Shown here piece after piece: positions 51,055 through 60,558 of a stretch of 64,000 nt of DNA. Within the stretch, counting starts at the first letter, position 1. The number at the start of each line of letters is the position of its first letter. A model generated the notes under the pieces. That model was not told where the DNA came from, made no database searches, and was given only the letters and a program-made list of their open reading frames with translations. The position numbers were made by a program, and so were the translations under genes. Source of the DNA: Candidatus Omnitrophota bacterium (GTDB lineage Bacteria; Omnitrophota; Gorgyraeia; Gorgyraeales; Gorgyraeaceae); assembly GCA_003485765.1 (NCBI GenBank), contig DNHS01000051.1, positions 62,001 through 126,000 of the forward strand, in the 5' to 3' direction.

Positions 51055-52818
51055 TTAGAACTCCAATTCTCCGAGCAAGCGCTCTACTTCAGAAGGAAGC
51101 TCTGTCATTTTAGCGAGATCCTCTTCTGATTCTGAATATTTAAACCTCATCCTTATAAGCTCCTGATAAATCTGGTGTTCCTTTATCTCGGCTATGTTTA
51201 TGCCTTTTTTAATAAGCTCATCGCTTTTTTCGTAAAACTTAACTATGGATTTCAACATCAGAAATTGTTTGCGGCTCGAGGAATACGCGTCGATATTATC
51301 AAAAGCGCTCTGCTGCAAAAATGTATTCTTGAACATGGCGCACGTCTCAAGTATCAGCCTCTGCCTGTGGGGCAATATGTCAGGTCCTACAAGTTTGACA
51401 ACTTGAAGAAGCCTTTGCTCTTTCTGTAAAAGCTCCATTATGGCGTATCTCATAGAAAGCCAGTCTTTATCTATATTCTTATGCCACCAGTTTTTCACGT
51501 CGTCCAGATACTCTGAATAGCTGTCTATCCAGCTTATAGAAGGGTAATGCCTTGCATTCGCGAGGTCCCTGTCGAGCGCCCAGAAACAGCGTATAAATCT
51601 CTTTGTGTGAGATGTAACAGGCTCTGAAAAATCTCCGCCTGGAGGAGAAACAGAAGCGATAATCGTGATAGAGCTGTTTTCATTATTAAGGGTCTTGAAT
51701 TTGCCTGCCCTTTCATAGAATTCAGCGAGCCTTGAAGGAAGATACGCTGGAAATCCTTCCTCTAAAGGCATCTCTTCCAGCCTGCCTGAAAGTTCTCTCA
51801 AGGCCTCTGCCCATCTTGAAGTAGAGTCTGCCATCAATGCAACATTATAACCCATATCGCGGTAATATTCTGCGAGCGTAATACCCGTATAGATGCTGGC
51901 TTCTCTTGCCGCAACAGGCATGTTGGACGTATTTGCTATGAATATGGTCCTTTCCATGATAGGCCTTTTGGTTAGAGGGTCTATAAGTTTAGGGAAATTA
52001 AGAAGGATGTCTGTCATTTCATTCCCTCTTTCCCCGCAGCCTACGTATATGACTATATCCGCATTGCTCCATTTGGCAATCTGATGCTGGACAACTGTTT
52101 TGCCTGTGCCGAATCCTCCCGGCACGACAACGCATCCGCCCTTCGCAACAGGAAACAGCGTATCAATAACTCTCTGGCCGGTAATAAGAGGCTCATCTAC
52201 AGGAACCCTTTCTTTGTAAGGCCTGGGGCGTCTAACAGGCCACTTTTGATACATGAAAATCTCTTTTTCAGAATCCTTTTCTATTAATACCGCGATTTTT
52301 TCTTCTAAAGAATATTCGCCTCCACTGGCAATCCATTTAATCTTTCCATGGGCATCCGGCGGAACTAAAATCTTGTGTTTTATCAAATGGGTTTCCTGAA
52401 CTGCTCCTATAACTTCTCCTCGCTTTATATAATCGCCTTCTTTTTTCAAAGGCGCGAAATGCCATTTCTTTTTCCTATCCAGGGCGGTGACGTGAACGCC
52501 TCTATTGATATAAAAGCCTTCTTTTTCTTTTAATATTTCAAGCGGGCGTTGTATTCCGTCGTAGATATTTCCCAATAGCCCGGGCCCTAATTCAACGTAC
52601 AAAGGAAATCCCTGCGTATAAATAAGGTCCCCTGCTTTAAGTGATGTAGTGTCTTCGTAAACCTGGATATACGCCTTGTCGTTTTTTAATCTTACAACCT
52701 CTCCGACAAGATGTTCCTGGCCTACCTCCACCATGTCCAGCATCCTTAAGAAAATAACCTCTTCCGCTTCAACAACAGGCCCCGTCACTCTATATACTTT
52801 GCCCGCAGTCTTTAACAT
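51055..52818 (-). CDS. atpA: V/A-ATPase catalytic subunit A (operon 2)
   Basis: A protein of 587 residues with Walker [14 protein letters not shown], the catalytic Glu region [13 protein letters not shown], and the A-specific bulge. The Walker A differs from that of operon 1 (GPFGSGKT), showing distinct lineages. Forms the catalytic head with B. Confidence 0.95.
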   Translation of the reverse strand: MLKTAGKVYRVTGPVVEAEEVIFLRMLDMVEVGQEHLVGEVVRLKNDKAYIQVYEDTTSLKAGDLIYTQGFPLYVELGPGLLGNIYDGIQRPLEILKEKEGFYINRGVHVTALDRKKKWHFAPLKKEGDYIKRGEVIGAVQETHLIKHKILVPPDAHGKIKWIASGGEYSLEEKIAVLIEKDSEKEIFMYQKWPVRRPRPYKERVPVDEPLITGQRVIDTLFPVAKGGCVVVPGGFGTGKTVVQHQIAKWSNADIVIYVGCGERGNEMTDILLNFPKLIDPLTKRPIMERTIFIANTSNMPVAAREASIYTGITLAEYYRDMGYNVALMADSTSRWAEALRELSGRLEEMPLEEGFPAYLPSRLAEFYERAGKFKTLNNENSSITIIASVSPPGGDFSEPVTSHTKRFIRCFWALDRDLANARHYPSISWIDSYSEYLDDVKNWWHKNIDKDWLSMRYAIMELLQKEQRLLQVVKLVGPDILPHRQRLILETCAMFKNTFLQQSAFDNIDAYSSSRKQFLMLKSIVKFYEKSDELIKKGINIAEIKEHQIYQELIRMRFKYSESEEDLAKMTELPSEVERLLGELEF

Positions 52819-52821
52819 CTT

Positions 52822-53439
52822 CTAGAACGCTCCCTTCAATAAATCCATGTATATATCATCATACAGCCTTTTAAACCTGGCAGAAAACGTATTATCGTAA
52901 ATAAGCCTGGAATCCTTTGATTGCATGATTACGCCTATATCCTTAAAATCGCATCTTTTAAATTGAAGCGCAATGCCTTTTATATTTTTTATAAAATCAT
53001 CTTTTATGATCTCTTCATCCAGGCCTGAATATAAAACTTCAACTTCTCCCTCGCCTATAACCTTAATGCCTTCCGATATGGCTTTTTCCAGAAACGCTTT
53101 ATAGCCCTGGTCTTTTCTGAATTCCGCGGCTATCTCTCTTACCTTTTCAAGCGCTGTTTCTATGAATCTGCTTTTTTCTTCCAGAAAAAGTTTTTTCTTT
53201 TCAAGATTCAAGGTAGAAAATATTTTCTGTTTCATCTTCTCTATTTCAATATCATTTTTTTTAAGAACTTCTTTCTTTTTATTTTCCGCCTCATGGTTCG
53301 CTTCTTCCAGGATTTTGGATTTTTCTTTTCTGGCGCTTGTAAGTATATAATCAGCTTGAGCAGTAGCGTCTTCTATTATCTTTCTGCAGATTTCTCCCGC
53401 ATCTTCTATCTTTGCCTTTGAATAAAGAGATTTGTCCAT
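52822..53439 (-). CDS. atpE: V/A-ATPase subunit E (peripheral stalk, operon 2)
   Basis: A protein of 205 residues with a coiled-coil N-terminus (DAGEICRKIIEDATAQADYILTSA) and a C-terminal head (GIALQFKRCDFKDIGVIMQSKD). It begins at the last base of the F gene and lies 3 bases before A. Confidence 0.9.
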   Translation of the reverse strand: MDKSLYSKAKIEDAGEICRKIIEDATAQADYILTSARKEKSKILEEANHEAENKKKEVLKKNDIEIEKMKQKIFSTLNLEKKKLFLEEKSRFIETALEKVREIAAEFRKDQGYKAFLEKAISEGIKVIGEGEVEVLYSGLDEEIIKDDFIKNIKGIALQFKRCDFKDIGVIMQSKDSRLIYDNTFSARFKRLYDDIYMDLLKGAF

Positions 53440-53741
53440 CAGACGCTCACTCCTATTATATCCTTCAGATAATCGCCAACGCTTCTCCTATTAGCAGATC
53501 CTCCCCTTGAGGGAAGTTCGAGTATGAGAGGCAACTGATTCTTATACATAAGATTATCCAGTTCCTGCCTTAAAAATGACACTGCCTTTTCAGTCACCAG
53601 AATCACCCCTGCTTCTTCTGTTGCCAGCGCTACTTTTAAGGCCTCTAGAGCGTCGGAGCGGCTGGAAACTTCTCTAGTCTCTACCCCCGCCAGTCTGAAA
53701 CCAAGGCCTGATTCCTTATCAGCTATGCAGAAAAACGTCAT
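53439..53741 (-). CDS. atpF: V/A-ATPase subunit F (operon 2)
   Basis: A 100-residue CheY-like protein (FFCIADKESGLGFRLAGVE, GVILVTEKAVSFLRQELD, PLILELPSR), the regulatory F subunit of the rotor. Operon 1 has no F gene, another difference between the two enzymes. It overlaps K by one base. Confidence 0.92.
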   Translation of the reverse strand: MTFFCIADKESGLGFRLAGVETREVSSRSDALEALKVALATEEAGVILVTEKAVSFLRQELDNLMYKNQLPLILELPSRGGSANRRSVGDYLKDIIGVSV

Positions 53742-54076
53742 TAAATTTTCCCCAATATCATTATAGCAATAATCAAGCCGTATATCGCAATACCTTCCGC
53801 AAGCCCTACGTATATCAGCGCTTTTCCTGCCATCTCCGGTTTCTCGCTTATCGCGCCTACTGCCGCTGCTCCTACGTGCGCCACCGCAATACCTGCCGCA
53901 ATCGCGCTAAGGCCGGTTGCGAGCGATGCTGATAAAAATGCCCATCCGACTATTGCCGGATCAGTTGCAGCCTGCTGCGCCTGCGCCCAAGCAGAGCCGC
54001 AAAAAGAGATAAATAGAAAAAATATACAAAGCTTTACAACGCGCCACGACCATTTTACAATACGCTCCATACCCAC
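53741..54076 (-). CDS. atpK: V/A-ATPase subunit K, two-helix form with signal peptide, H+-type (operon 2)
   Basis: A protein of 111 residues. A cleavable signal peptide (VVKLCIFFLFISFCGSAWA) precedes two membrane helices with one carboxylate, E94 in VGLAEGIAIYG. The residue after the Glu is Gly, and no Gln is found in helix one, so the Na+ ligand set seen in operon 1 is absent. This resembles the T. thermophilus L subunit. One Glu per hairpin implies a higher ion-to-ATP ratio, compatible with ATP synthesis. Inference from residues. Confidence 0.88.
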   Translation of the reverse strand: MGMERIVKWSWRVVKLCIFFLFISFCGSAWAQAQQAATDPAIVGWAFLSASLATGLSAIAAGIAVAHVGAAAVGAISEKPEMAGKALIYVGLAEGIAIYGLIIAIMILGKI

Positions 54077-54085
54077 CTCTCTTTC

Positions 54086-55987
54086 TTATATCTTTACTGG
54101 TTTATAGGTTTCCTTGCCCGCCATGAAAAACTTTGAGAAAAACTCGTAATAATTCAGCCTCAAAGACTGTATGGTCACCACAAGGCCTTCTAGAAAAATT
54201 ATAAGTATATTTCCTAAAATAACAACTAAAAAAGATAGAAACGCGCCGCCCGAGTGGTTCACTATCTTGGAAAGTTCGAATATAGAGATAAACAGGCCTG
54301 CGTGAGCCAGCGCGAAAGCCGCTATGCGTATAAAAGATACTGTGTTGGCCAGATAGCTCATTCCCACTTCAAGAATATCTACGGAGCTCTCCATAAGCGA
54401 TACGAAAATTCCATGTTTTTCTTTCTTTAAAAAAGCCTCTATGAAGGGCTTTAAAAAAAGCAGGGTAAAACCTGCTGATATTACAATAAAATACGCGTTC
54501 AAGCCCTGGGTTTTAGCCATAGATATTTTAGTAAAAAGCCCTATGGCTGCCCAGTAAATTACGCCGCCTATAAGCCCTGCCTTATCAAATATGGCCTTCA
54601 TATAATCCTTGTCCCGCATGGCGTTTATTATATTTATCAATATGCCTATTGTCATAAATACGATCCCGAATACCACGCTTATTTTAAATACCTGCATAAT
54701 ATTCTCTATGGGCTTAATCCATAAAGAATGAACCTCTATGCCAAAAAAACTCCCGTATAAAAATCCGAATATAGCGGAGCTTGCGCCGCAATAAAGCATA
54801 AGGCTTGAGGCCTGTTTCGCCTTTTCGTTTTTGCTAATATTTAAAAATATGCCTGCCAGCGCCAGCGCTATTCCATGCCCTATGTCTCCGAACATGGCGC
54901 CAAACATCACAAGAAAGCTTATTGCAACGAATATTGTAGGGTCAATTGTTCCATACCGCGGTATGCCGTAAGAATATGTCAATAATGCAAACGGCTTGAA
55001 AAATGCGTTATGCTTAAGTTTCACTGGTATCTCTTCCTTTGGTATGTTTACTTCTTCCGCATCTTTTGATTCAATGTAGCATCTTTTGTCTATCTTTTTT
55101 ATCTCTCTTATGACGCTTTCTTTTTCCTCCTTTGGAACCCAGCCTGAAAAAAGCACTGTTTTATCTGTCATGCACGAATATTTTTTTGCCTCTAATAAAG
55201 ATTTTTTAAGCCTGACGAGCGAATGTATATTCGATAAATCACTCTGATAAGCCTCTCCTATTTTTTTTACCCCGAGTTTTGCATCCAGCGCCTTCTTTTT
55301 TATAGCCTCTATCTCCTGGGACAATTTCTCTTCCACATCCTTTGAAATATTTTCTGTGTGTTTTGGCAACTCCATCTTTTCCCAGGATATATCTTTTAAA
55401 ACCCTGTCTATAAAAACCCTGTCGCGCCTGATGCCTATAAATAAAGCGGTAACCTTATCGCCTTCTTTCTTAAAAGGATAAAATATATAAGGGATATCCT
55501 TTAAGCTTCTTTCCATGACTGAAATATTTTTCTCAACCACCTTCCCTATCGTTACCTCTAAAAAGCTGTACACTGATTCTCTTTTTAAAGAAAAGAGCGG
55601 ATAGGATTTCAACTGCGAGAATATAGAATTTTTGGTCTCGAGCTCTGAATCCAATTCCTCTTTCTGGGTAAGGAAAGGGCTTATGTTTTCCTCTACATTT
55701 GTAAGGATGTTTTTGATATCGTCGTAAGAAAATGCCTTTATGTCCTTGGAAACTATAGGAGAAATGCCAAGTTTCCTTAAATTATCCCTCAATCTTGTGT
55801 CCAGCTCATCCCATTGGGCGCATTCTTTGTCTATCTCATAAGGGGACAGTTCTTTTAATTCATCCTCTATGTGGCGTATGTCAACAGGATGAAATATCCC
55901 CAGTTTTAAAAGATGATAGGTTATATCCTCTATCTTTTCTTTTAAAACAACTATGCTCAATAATTCCATACTCGATGTTGTCAGCAT
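54086..55987 (-). CDS. atpI: V/A-ATPase subunit I (a-type stator, operon 2)
   Basis: A protein of 633 residues. Soluble N-terminal arm (1-330) and membrane half from about 345 (TIFVAISFLVMFGAMFGDIGHG), ending with LANTVSFIRIAAFALAHAGL that carries the essential Arg, and RLNYYEFFSKFFMAG. It overlaps C by 7 bases. Confidence 0.92.
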   Translation of the reverse strand: MLTTSSMELLSIVVLKEKIEDITYHLLKLGIFHPVDIRHIEDELKELSPYEIDKECAQWDELDTRLRDNLRKLGISPIVSKDIKAFSYDDIKNILTNVEENISPFLTQKEELDSELETKNSIFSQLKSYPLFSLKRESVYSFLEVTIGKVVEKNISVMERSLKDIPYIFYPFKKEGDKVTALFIGIRRDRVFIDRVLKDISWEKMELPKHTENISKDVEEKLSQEIEAIKKKALDAKLGVKKIGEAYQSDLSNIHSLVRLKKSLLEAKKYSCMTDKTVLFSGWVPKEEKESVIREIKKIDKRCYIESKDAEEVNIPKEEIPVKLKHNAFFKPFALLTYSYGIPRYGTIDPTIFVAISFLVMFGAMFGDIGHGIALALAGIFLNISKNEKAKQASSLMLYCGASSAIFGFLYGSFFGIEVHSLWIKPIENIMQVFKISVVFGIVFMTIGILINIINAMRDKDYMKAIFDKAGLIGGVIYWAAIGLFTKISMAKTQGLNAYFIVISAGFTLLFLKPFIEAFLKKEKHGIFVSLMESSVDILEVGMSYLANTVSFIRIAAFALAHAGLFISIFELSKIVNHSGGAFLSFLVVILGNILIIFLEGLVVTIQSLRLNYYEFFSKFFMAGKETYKPVKI

Positions 55988-57027
55988 ATATTCAATAGCG
56001 AACTTAACTCTTCTTTTTTAAAACCCAGATTCTTGGCGTATAATACAGATACTATATTCTTTGACTCATTTCTTTTTAGCACAACATATCCAAGTATGAC
56101 CCCTATTGTAAAAGGGTATCCTGAAAGCGTTCTTTTAACTTCTTTTAACAAAACCTCATGAAGGAAATTTTCTATAAGGGGCATGTTTTCTTCTATAAGT
56201 TCTCTAATTTTGGCGTACGGGCCAAGCGCTACGCTATCCACAATCTTTGTAAGCCCGTCGGTCGTATAAAGACTCGCGACGTTCTCTCTATTAATCCTCG
56301 CTCCGCCAGGAATCACCCATTCCAGAATATCGCCGGCTGCCAGGCTGTAATATTTCCTCATCCTTATGAGCCAGTTTATGTTTTCGGCATCTATCTCTAT
56401 GCCTATGACCCTTTTGGCTATCTCCTGATCGCGGGGAGAAAGCGATTCCACGCAGGAAAGAATCCTCTGGTAATAATCCATGTCCAGGCTCGCTTCCAGG
56501 TAAAATGTAGAACCTCTTTCTTTGAATTTATCCCTGGCATTTAAAATAGGCTTTCTATAAGGAGTATCTTCTAAAAGAATGATTATCTCTTCTATGTTAG
56601 GGGCATATATAACCTTTTTATAGTCTATGTTAAAACTTATCTTCCCGTCTAAAAGAAAATCATTGGTGTTAACCGGTGTTTTTTTATTCCATATCCTCAA
56701 CGCCGTCTTTAACTGTTCAAGTTCGTACTTTTCTATAAAAAGACTCATGAGTTCTTTTTCTGTTTTTCCCGAAGCGGCTCTATATATTTTTCTGTATATA
56801 TCCAAGTCATTTTTTATGAACCTCTTTTCGATAATCCTGAGATCCGTGATTTCCTTAGGGATGCTTTCTATTGCGTCTTTATGATATGGCGATTCCTTTA
56901 ATAGCTCCAAGGCATTATAAACATCTTCCGCCTCCAGCATCCTGGAAAATAAATCCGGGCTTATCAGAAATGACATCATGGCTCTTATCTTGGCGTTAAT
57001 AAAAGAATATGTGGAAAGCTCTCGCAT
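55981..57027 (-). CDS. atpC: V/A-ATPase subunit C (operon 2)
   Basis: A protein of 348 residues of the V-ATPase C/AC39 family: SFINAKIRAMMSFLISPDLF at the N-terminus and a repeated three-lobed helical pattern (INWLIRMRKYYSLAAGDI). It connects rotor D to the K ring. It lies 2 bases after the H/G subunit. Confidence 0.88.
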   Translation of the reverse strand: MRELSTYSFINAKIRAMMSFLISPDLFSRMLEAEDVYNALELLKESPYHKDAIESIPKEITDLRIIEKRFIKNDLDIYRKIYRAASGKTEKELMSLFIEKYELEQLKTALRIWNKKTPVNTNDFLLDGKISFNIDYKKVIYAPNIEEIIILLEDTPYRKPILNARDKFKERGSTFYLEASLDMDYYQRILSCVESLSPRDQEIAKRVIGIEIDAENINWLIRMRKYYSLAAGDILEWVIPGGARINRENVASLYTTDGLTKIVDSVALGPYAKIRELIEENMPLIENFLHEVLLKEVKRTLSGYPFTIGVILGYVVLKRNESKNIVSVLYAKNLGFKKEELSSLLNIC

Positions 57028-57029
57028 AT

Positions 57030-57347
57030 CTAATCTTTAATTGTTATTATCTGAGAGAAAACCTTTTTGGAAACCTCAGAGATGTCCTTGTCTTTTCTCT
57101 CTTTAATGGCAAGGGTTTCTTTTCTGACTTCTTTAAGGACATTTTCTTTTTCAGACATAAATCTTTTTTCTGATTCTTGCTTTTCTTTATAGCTGAAAGC
57201 TTCTGCTTCTACGGCTGTCCTGTTTATTATATTCTCTTTCTCTTTTTTAGCGTCTCTTACGATGCGTTCCGCTTCTTCTTTTGCGTCCTGAAGTATCTTA
57301 CTGGCTCTTTTCTCTTCCTTTAAAATCTTTTCAACCACATCTTTCAT
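57030..57347 (-). CDS. atpH: V/A-ATPase subunit G/H (peripheral stalk, operon 2)
   Basis: A 105-residue, almost entirely coiled-coil protein (ILKEEKRASKILQDAKEEAER, VLKEVRKETLAIKERKDKDI), matching the short stalk subunit that pairs with E. First ATPase gene, 3 bases after the stop of pyrE, which suggests shared transcription with the pyr operon. Confidence 0.82.
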   Translation of the reverse strand: MKDVVEKILKEEKRASKILQDAKEEAERIVRDAKKEKENIINRTAVEAEAFSYKEKQESEKRFMSEKENVLKEVRKETLAIKERKDKDISEVSKKVFSQIITIKD

Positions 57348-57350
57348 GAT

Positions 57351-57917
57351 TTAGCGGCTCCCTGGTTTTTTTATCTTTATGCCCTTCTTGCATAAAGGGC
57401 AATCCTCTTGTCTATAGGTGGGAAAGTCCAGCCTAACTAGACTTTTTAATCTTACACCAAAATCCAGGGTTTTTCCACTTCTATCTACTACGCAACCCAC
57501 TCCTATTATTTTGGCGCCTTTTGACTTCACAACCTCTAAAACTTCATTTGTAGAAAGCCCTGTTGTTATAACGTCTTCAACCACAAGGACTCTGTCTTCT
57601 TTTTTCAGATCAAATCCCCGTCTTAAAACCATCTTGCCTTCCACTCGCTCTGTGAATAAAGATTTCACCTTTAGGTTCCTGGCGATTTCATAAGAAACTA
57701 TTACGCCTCCAAGAGCAGGCGCTATTACACATGTAGGTTTATCATCCTTAAAATAACTCGCTAATTCTCCGCATAATTTCTCAGCTATATCTGGATACTG
57801 CAATAATAACGCGCACTGAAAATAATTCCCGCTATGAAGGCCGCTCGAAAGCCTGAAGTGCCCGCTCAAAAGCGCCCCAGTATCTGTAAATAGTTTCAAA
57901 ATGTCTTTCTCCTGCAT
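57351..57917 (-). CDS. pyrE: Orotate phosphoribosyltransferase
   Basis: A protein of 188 residues: LLSGHFRLSSGLHSGNYFQC, the PRPP motif VLVVEDVITTGLSTNE, and a C-terminal Cys pair (CPLCKKGI). Converts orotate to OMP. It is the last pyr gene and is followed within 3 bases by the ATPase operon. The C-terminal zinc-ribbon-like CPLC tail is common in the archaeal-type enzymes. Confidence 0.94.
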   Translation of the reverse strand: MQEKDILKLFTDTGALLSGHFRLSSGLHSGNYFQCALLLQYPDIAEKLCGELASYFKDDKPTCVIAPALGGVIVSYEIARNLKVKSLFTERVEGKMVLRRGFDLKKEDRVLVVEDVITTGLSTNEVLEVVKSKGAKIIGVGCVVDRSGKTLDFGVRLKSLVRLDFPTYRQEDCPLCKKGIKIKKPGSR

Positions 57918-57939
57918 TATCTTATCACCTCTTTATATC

Positions 57940-57978
57940 TAACTTTACAAATTGTGCCAGGCACGAATTGTAAAGTTA
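57940..57978. repeat. Palindromic element, copy 3 (GTGCC/GGCAC type)
   Basis: TAACTTTACAAATT and AATTGTAAAGTTA flank GTGCC-A-GGCAC. It lies between pyrF and pyrE. Confidence 0.85.
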
Positions 57979-58023
57979 GGGAGCGGCTAGACAAAGCTAC
58001 GCGCAAAAAAATCACTACTGTTA

Positions 58024-58722
58024 TCATGCTAACTCTAATTGCTTAAGTGCCTTAGCTGGATCCTTTGCCTTTGTAACAGGCCTTCCTATTACAATATAAT
58101 CAGCGCCTCTTTGAAAGGCTTCTTTAGGCGTAGTTACTCTTTTCTGGTCCCCTGTTTCAGATCCTTCAGGCCTAACCCCGGGAGTAACTATTAAAAAATC
58201 TTTTCCTGTATTTTTCCTTATCGCAGTTATTTCTTCAGGCGATGCCACCACGCCATCTAAACCAGCCTCTTTAGCCAGCCCTGCCAGATTTAATACCTCT
58301 TCTTCTGGAGTTTTAAGTATTCCTATTTTGTTCAAAGCCGTCTTATTAAGACTGGTGAGAACTGTTACTCCTAAAATTTTAGGCCTTGCCATGCCTAGCT
58401 TTTCGCTTTCTTCTTCTGCGCCCTCTACTGCCTTCTTCATCATGTCAATCCCGCCTGATGCGTGCACATTGAACATAAATACGCCAAACCTAACAGCTAC
58501 TTTACTGGCTGCATAAACTGTGTTTGGAATATCATGGAATTTCAGGTCCAGGAAAATATCTTTGTCGTATTTTTTGACAAGTTCGATTGCCTTTACGCCG
58601 CAAGAGTAAAATAACTCCATGCCTATCTTAAAAACCTGCGCTTCACTGCTCAGAGCATCCAGAAGCCTCTCTTCTTCCTTCAGCGTATTCACATCCAGCG
58701 CTATTATTATCCTATCTTTCAT
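58024..58722 (-). CDS. pyrF: Orotidine 5'-phosphate decarboxylase
   Basis: About 232 residues from the ATG at 58722. The frame continues to 58758, but those 12 codons (MLKCKVV...) come from the palindromic element and have no homology. Active-site motif FLDLKFHDIPNTV and VTPGVRPEGSE are present. Converts OMP to UMP. GGGAAAAAG precedes the chosen start. Confidence 0.94.
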   Translation of the reverse strand: MKDRIIIALDVNTLKEEERLLDALSSEAQVFKIGMELFYSCGVKAIELVKKYDKDIFLDLKFHDIPNTVYAASKVAVRFGVFMFNVHASGGIDMMKKAVEGAEEESEKLGMARPKILGVTVLTSLNKTALNKIGILKTPEEEVLNLAGLAKEAGLDGVVASPEEITAIRKNTGKDFLIVTPGVRPEGSETGDQKRVTTPKEAFQRGADYIVIGRPVTKAKDPAKALKQLELA

Positions 58723-58737
58723 CTTTTTCCCGCTCTC

Positions 58738-58778
58738 AACAACTTTACACTTTAACAATGTTAGAATGTAAAGTTGTT
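58738..58778. repeat. Palindromic element, copy 4 (AACAATGTT-type loop)
   Basis: AACAACTTTACA and TGTAAAGTTGTT flank CTTTAACAATGTTAGAA. The pyrD stop codon (58778-58780) touches its right end. Confidence 0.85.
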
Positions 58779-59692
58779 TAATTTTTTATATTTAGATTGC
58801 CTATTATATCTTCTATTTTCTCTATCTTATGCTTCTTTAAATAGCCTTCTATGCCTTTTACTATTTTAATGCAGACGCCTGGCTCTATAAAATTAGCAGT
58901 GCCTACCTGGATAGCTACAGCTCCTGCTATCATAAATTCAATAGCGTCATTAGCGTTCATTATACCACCTATACCTATCACAGGGATATTGATATTCTTC
59001 GAGACTTCATAAACCATTCTTAAGGCTATTGGTTTTATGCAAGGCCCGCTCAAACCGCCTGTAATATTGCCGAGTTTTGGCTTTCTCGTATCTATGTCTA
59101 TAGCCATCCCAAAAAACGTATTCACAAGGCTCACTGCATCAGAGCCGGCATTCTCAGCTGCCTTAGCAATCCCAACTATATCCGTCACATTTGGAGAAAG
59201 TTTTGTAATAATAGTTTTATCTGTTATCTTTCTCACAGCTTTTACAACTTCATACGTTTCTTTTGTATCCTGCGCTACCAAACCTTCGCACTTAATATTC
59301 GGGCACGATATATTTAACTCTATCCCGCTTATGCTTTTTATTTTATCCAGCCTTCTCGCAAGAATAAAAAACTCATCTATATTGTTTCCTGATATGCTAA
59401 CGATAATGGGCGCGCCTATCTTAGAAAGATACGGCATTTTTTCTTTTAAAAAATTATCTATACCTTCGTTCTGAAGCCCTATTGCATTTAGCATTCCCGC
59501 TGAAGTCTCGCATATCCTGGGCATTGGATTGCCCTGTCTCGGGTTTAAAGTAATTGTCTTTGTAATAATCGCGCCTATATGTTTTAAGTTAACTAATTTT
59601 TCAAATTCCTTGGCATACCCAAATGTGCCTGAAGCAGCCATGACAGGATTCTTAAGTTTTATCTTGCCTATCTTCACTCCCAACTCCGCCAT
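58778..59692 (-). CDS. pyrD: Dihydroorotate dehydrogenase B, catalytic subunit
   Basis: A protein of 304 residues, class 1B: AASGTFGYAKEF at the N-terminus, ELNISCPNIK with the catalytic Cys region, ITKLSPNVTDI, and VIGIGGIMNANDAIEFMIAGA. Couples dihydroorotate oxidation to NAD+ through PyrK. A 41-base palindrome abuts its stop codon. Confidence 0.95.
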   Translation of the reverse strand: MAELGVKIGKIKLKNPVMAASGTFGYAKEFEKLVNLKHIGAIITKTITLNPRQGNPMPRICETSAGMLNAIGLQNEGIDNFLKEKMPYLSKIGAPIIVSISGNNIDEFFILARRLDKIKSISGIELNISCPNIKCEGLVAQDTKETYEVVKAVRKITDKTIITKLSPNVTDIVGIAKAAENAGSDAVSLVNTFFGMAIDIDTRKPKLGNITGGLSGPCIKPIALRMVYEVSKNINIPVIGIGGIMNANDAIEFMIAGAVAIQVGTANFIEPGVCIKIVKGIEGYLKKHKIEKIEDIIGNLNIKN

Positions 59693-59712
59693 CTTTCAGT
59701 CCTTTCCTATCA

Positions 59713-59753
59713 AACAACTTTACAAATTAACAATGTCAAAATGTAAAGTTGTT
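59713..59753. repeat. Palindromic element, copy 5 (AACAATGTC-type loop)
   Basis: AACAACTTTACA and TGTAAAGTTGTT flank AATTAACAATGTCAAAA. The pyrK stop codon (59752-59754) overlaps its right end. Confidence 0.85.
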
Positions 59754-60531
59754 ACCATAAAAGTTCATTGGCGTTAAAGATTGGGCCGTCTTTACAGGCA
59801 AGTTTATTGCCTGATTTTGTTTTGACAGCACAGCCTAAGCACGCGCCAATGCCGCAGGCCATCTTTTCTTCTAATGACACCTGGCATTCAAATTTTCGCT
59901 CCTGGCATATATCCGCAATACATTTAAGCATTTCATGCGGCCCGCAAACATATACAATGGTTTCAAATTTACTTTCTGTAGTTTTTAAAATCTTATGGAA
60001 TAACTTTGACACAAAACCCTGCGAGCCATAAGTGCCGTCATCAGTAGAAACATAAACCTCAGGCGTGGCCTTTTTGAAATCTTTCTCGCATAAAATCAGA
60101 TTTTTTGTTTTCGCTCCTATTAATACAATTGTCTTTATCTTCTTTTTCGTTAATTCTTCTGCAAGATATACGAGTGGCGCAGCGCCTATGCCGCCGGCGA
60201 TTATAATCGCTCTAGGCTCGCCATTCATCGCTCGTGGCAATGTAAAACCATTACCTAAGGGGCCCAAAACATCTATCTTGTCTCCTTCTTTTTTATTTGA
60301 AAGAATCTCTGTTCCTCTGCCTACCGTTTCATATAAAATTTCTATATTTCTATTCACCCTGTGTATACTGAACGGCCTTCTTAAAAGCGGCTCAAAAGAA
60401 TCGCTGCACTTGATTTGCGCAAACTGCCCAGGTTTTGCTGTCCTTGCAATATAAGGCGCATCAAGGGACATCTTATAATATCCAAGCCCTATTCTTCTAT
60501 TCAATAAAATTCTAGCTTTTATATCTTTCAC
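59752..60531 (-). CDS. pyrK: Dihydroorotate dehydrogenase B, electron transfer subunit
   Basis: A protein of 259 residues. FAD-binding region (GQFAQIKCSDSFEPLLRRPFSIHRV), NAD-binding region (IIAGGIGAAPLVYLAEEL) and a C-terminal 2Fe-2S site with cysteines in EEKMACGIGACLGCAVKT and LACKDGP. Carries electrons from PyrD to NAD+. It precedes pyrD in the operon. Confidence 0.94.
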   Translation of the reverse strand: MKDIKARILLNRRIGLGYYKMSLDAPYIARTAKPGQFAQIKCSDSFEPLLRRPFSIHRVNRNIEILYETVGRGTEILSNKKEGDKIDVLGPLGNGFTLPRAMNGEPRAIIIAGGIGAAPLVYLAEELTKKKIKTIVLIGAKTKNLILCEKDFKKATPEVYVSTDDGTYGSQGFVSKLFHKILKTTESKFETIVYVCGPHEMLKCIADICQERKFECQVSLEEKMACGIGACLGCAVKTKSGNKLACKDGPIFNANELLW

Positions 60532-60558
60532 TTTTAACCTTAACCCTTTAACTTTAAA

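Noticed and set aside
58722..58758. N-terminal extension of PyrF (MLKCKVV...)
   Set aside because: It comes from the palindromic repeat; the same peptide appears at unrelated copies of that repeat and PyrF homologs start at the later Met.
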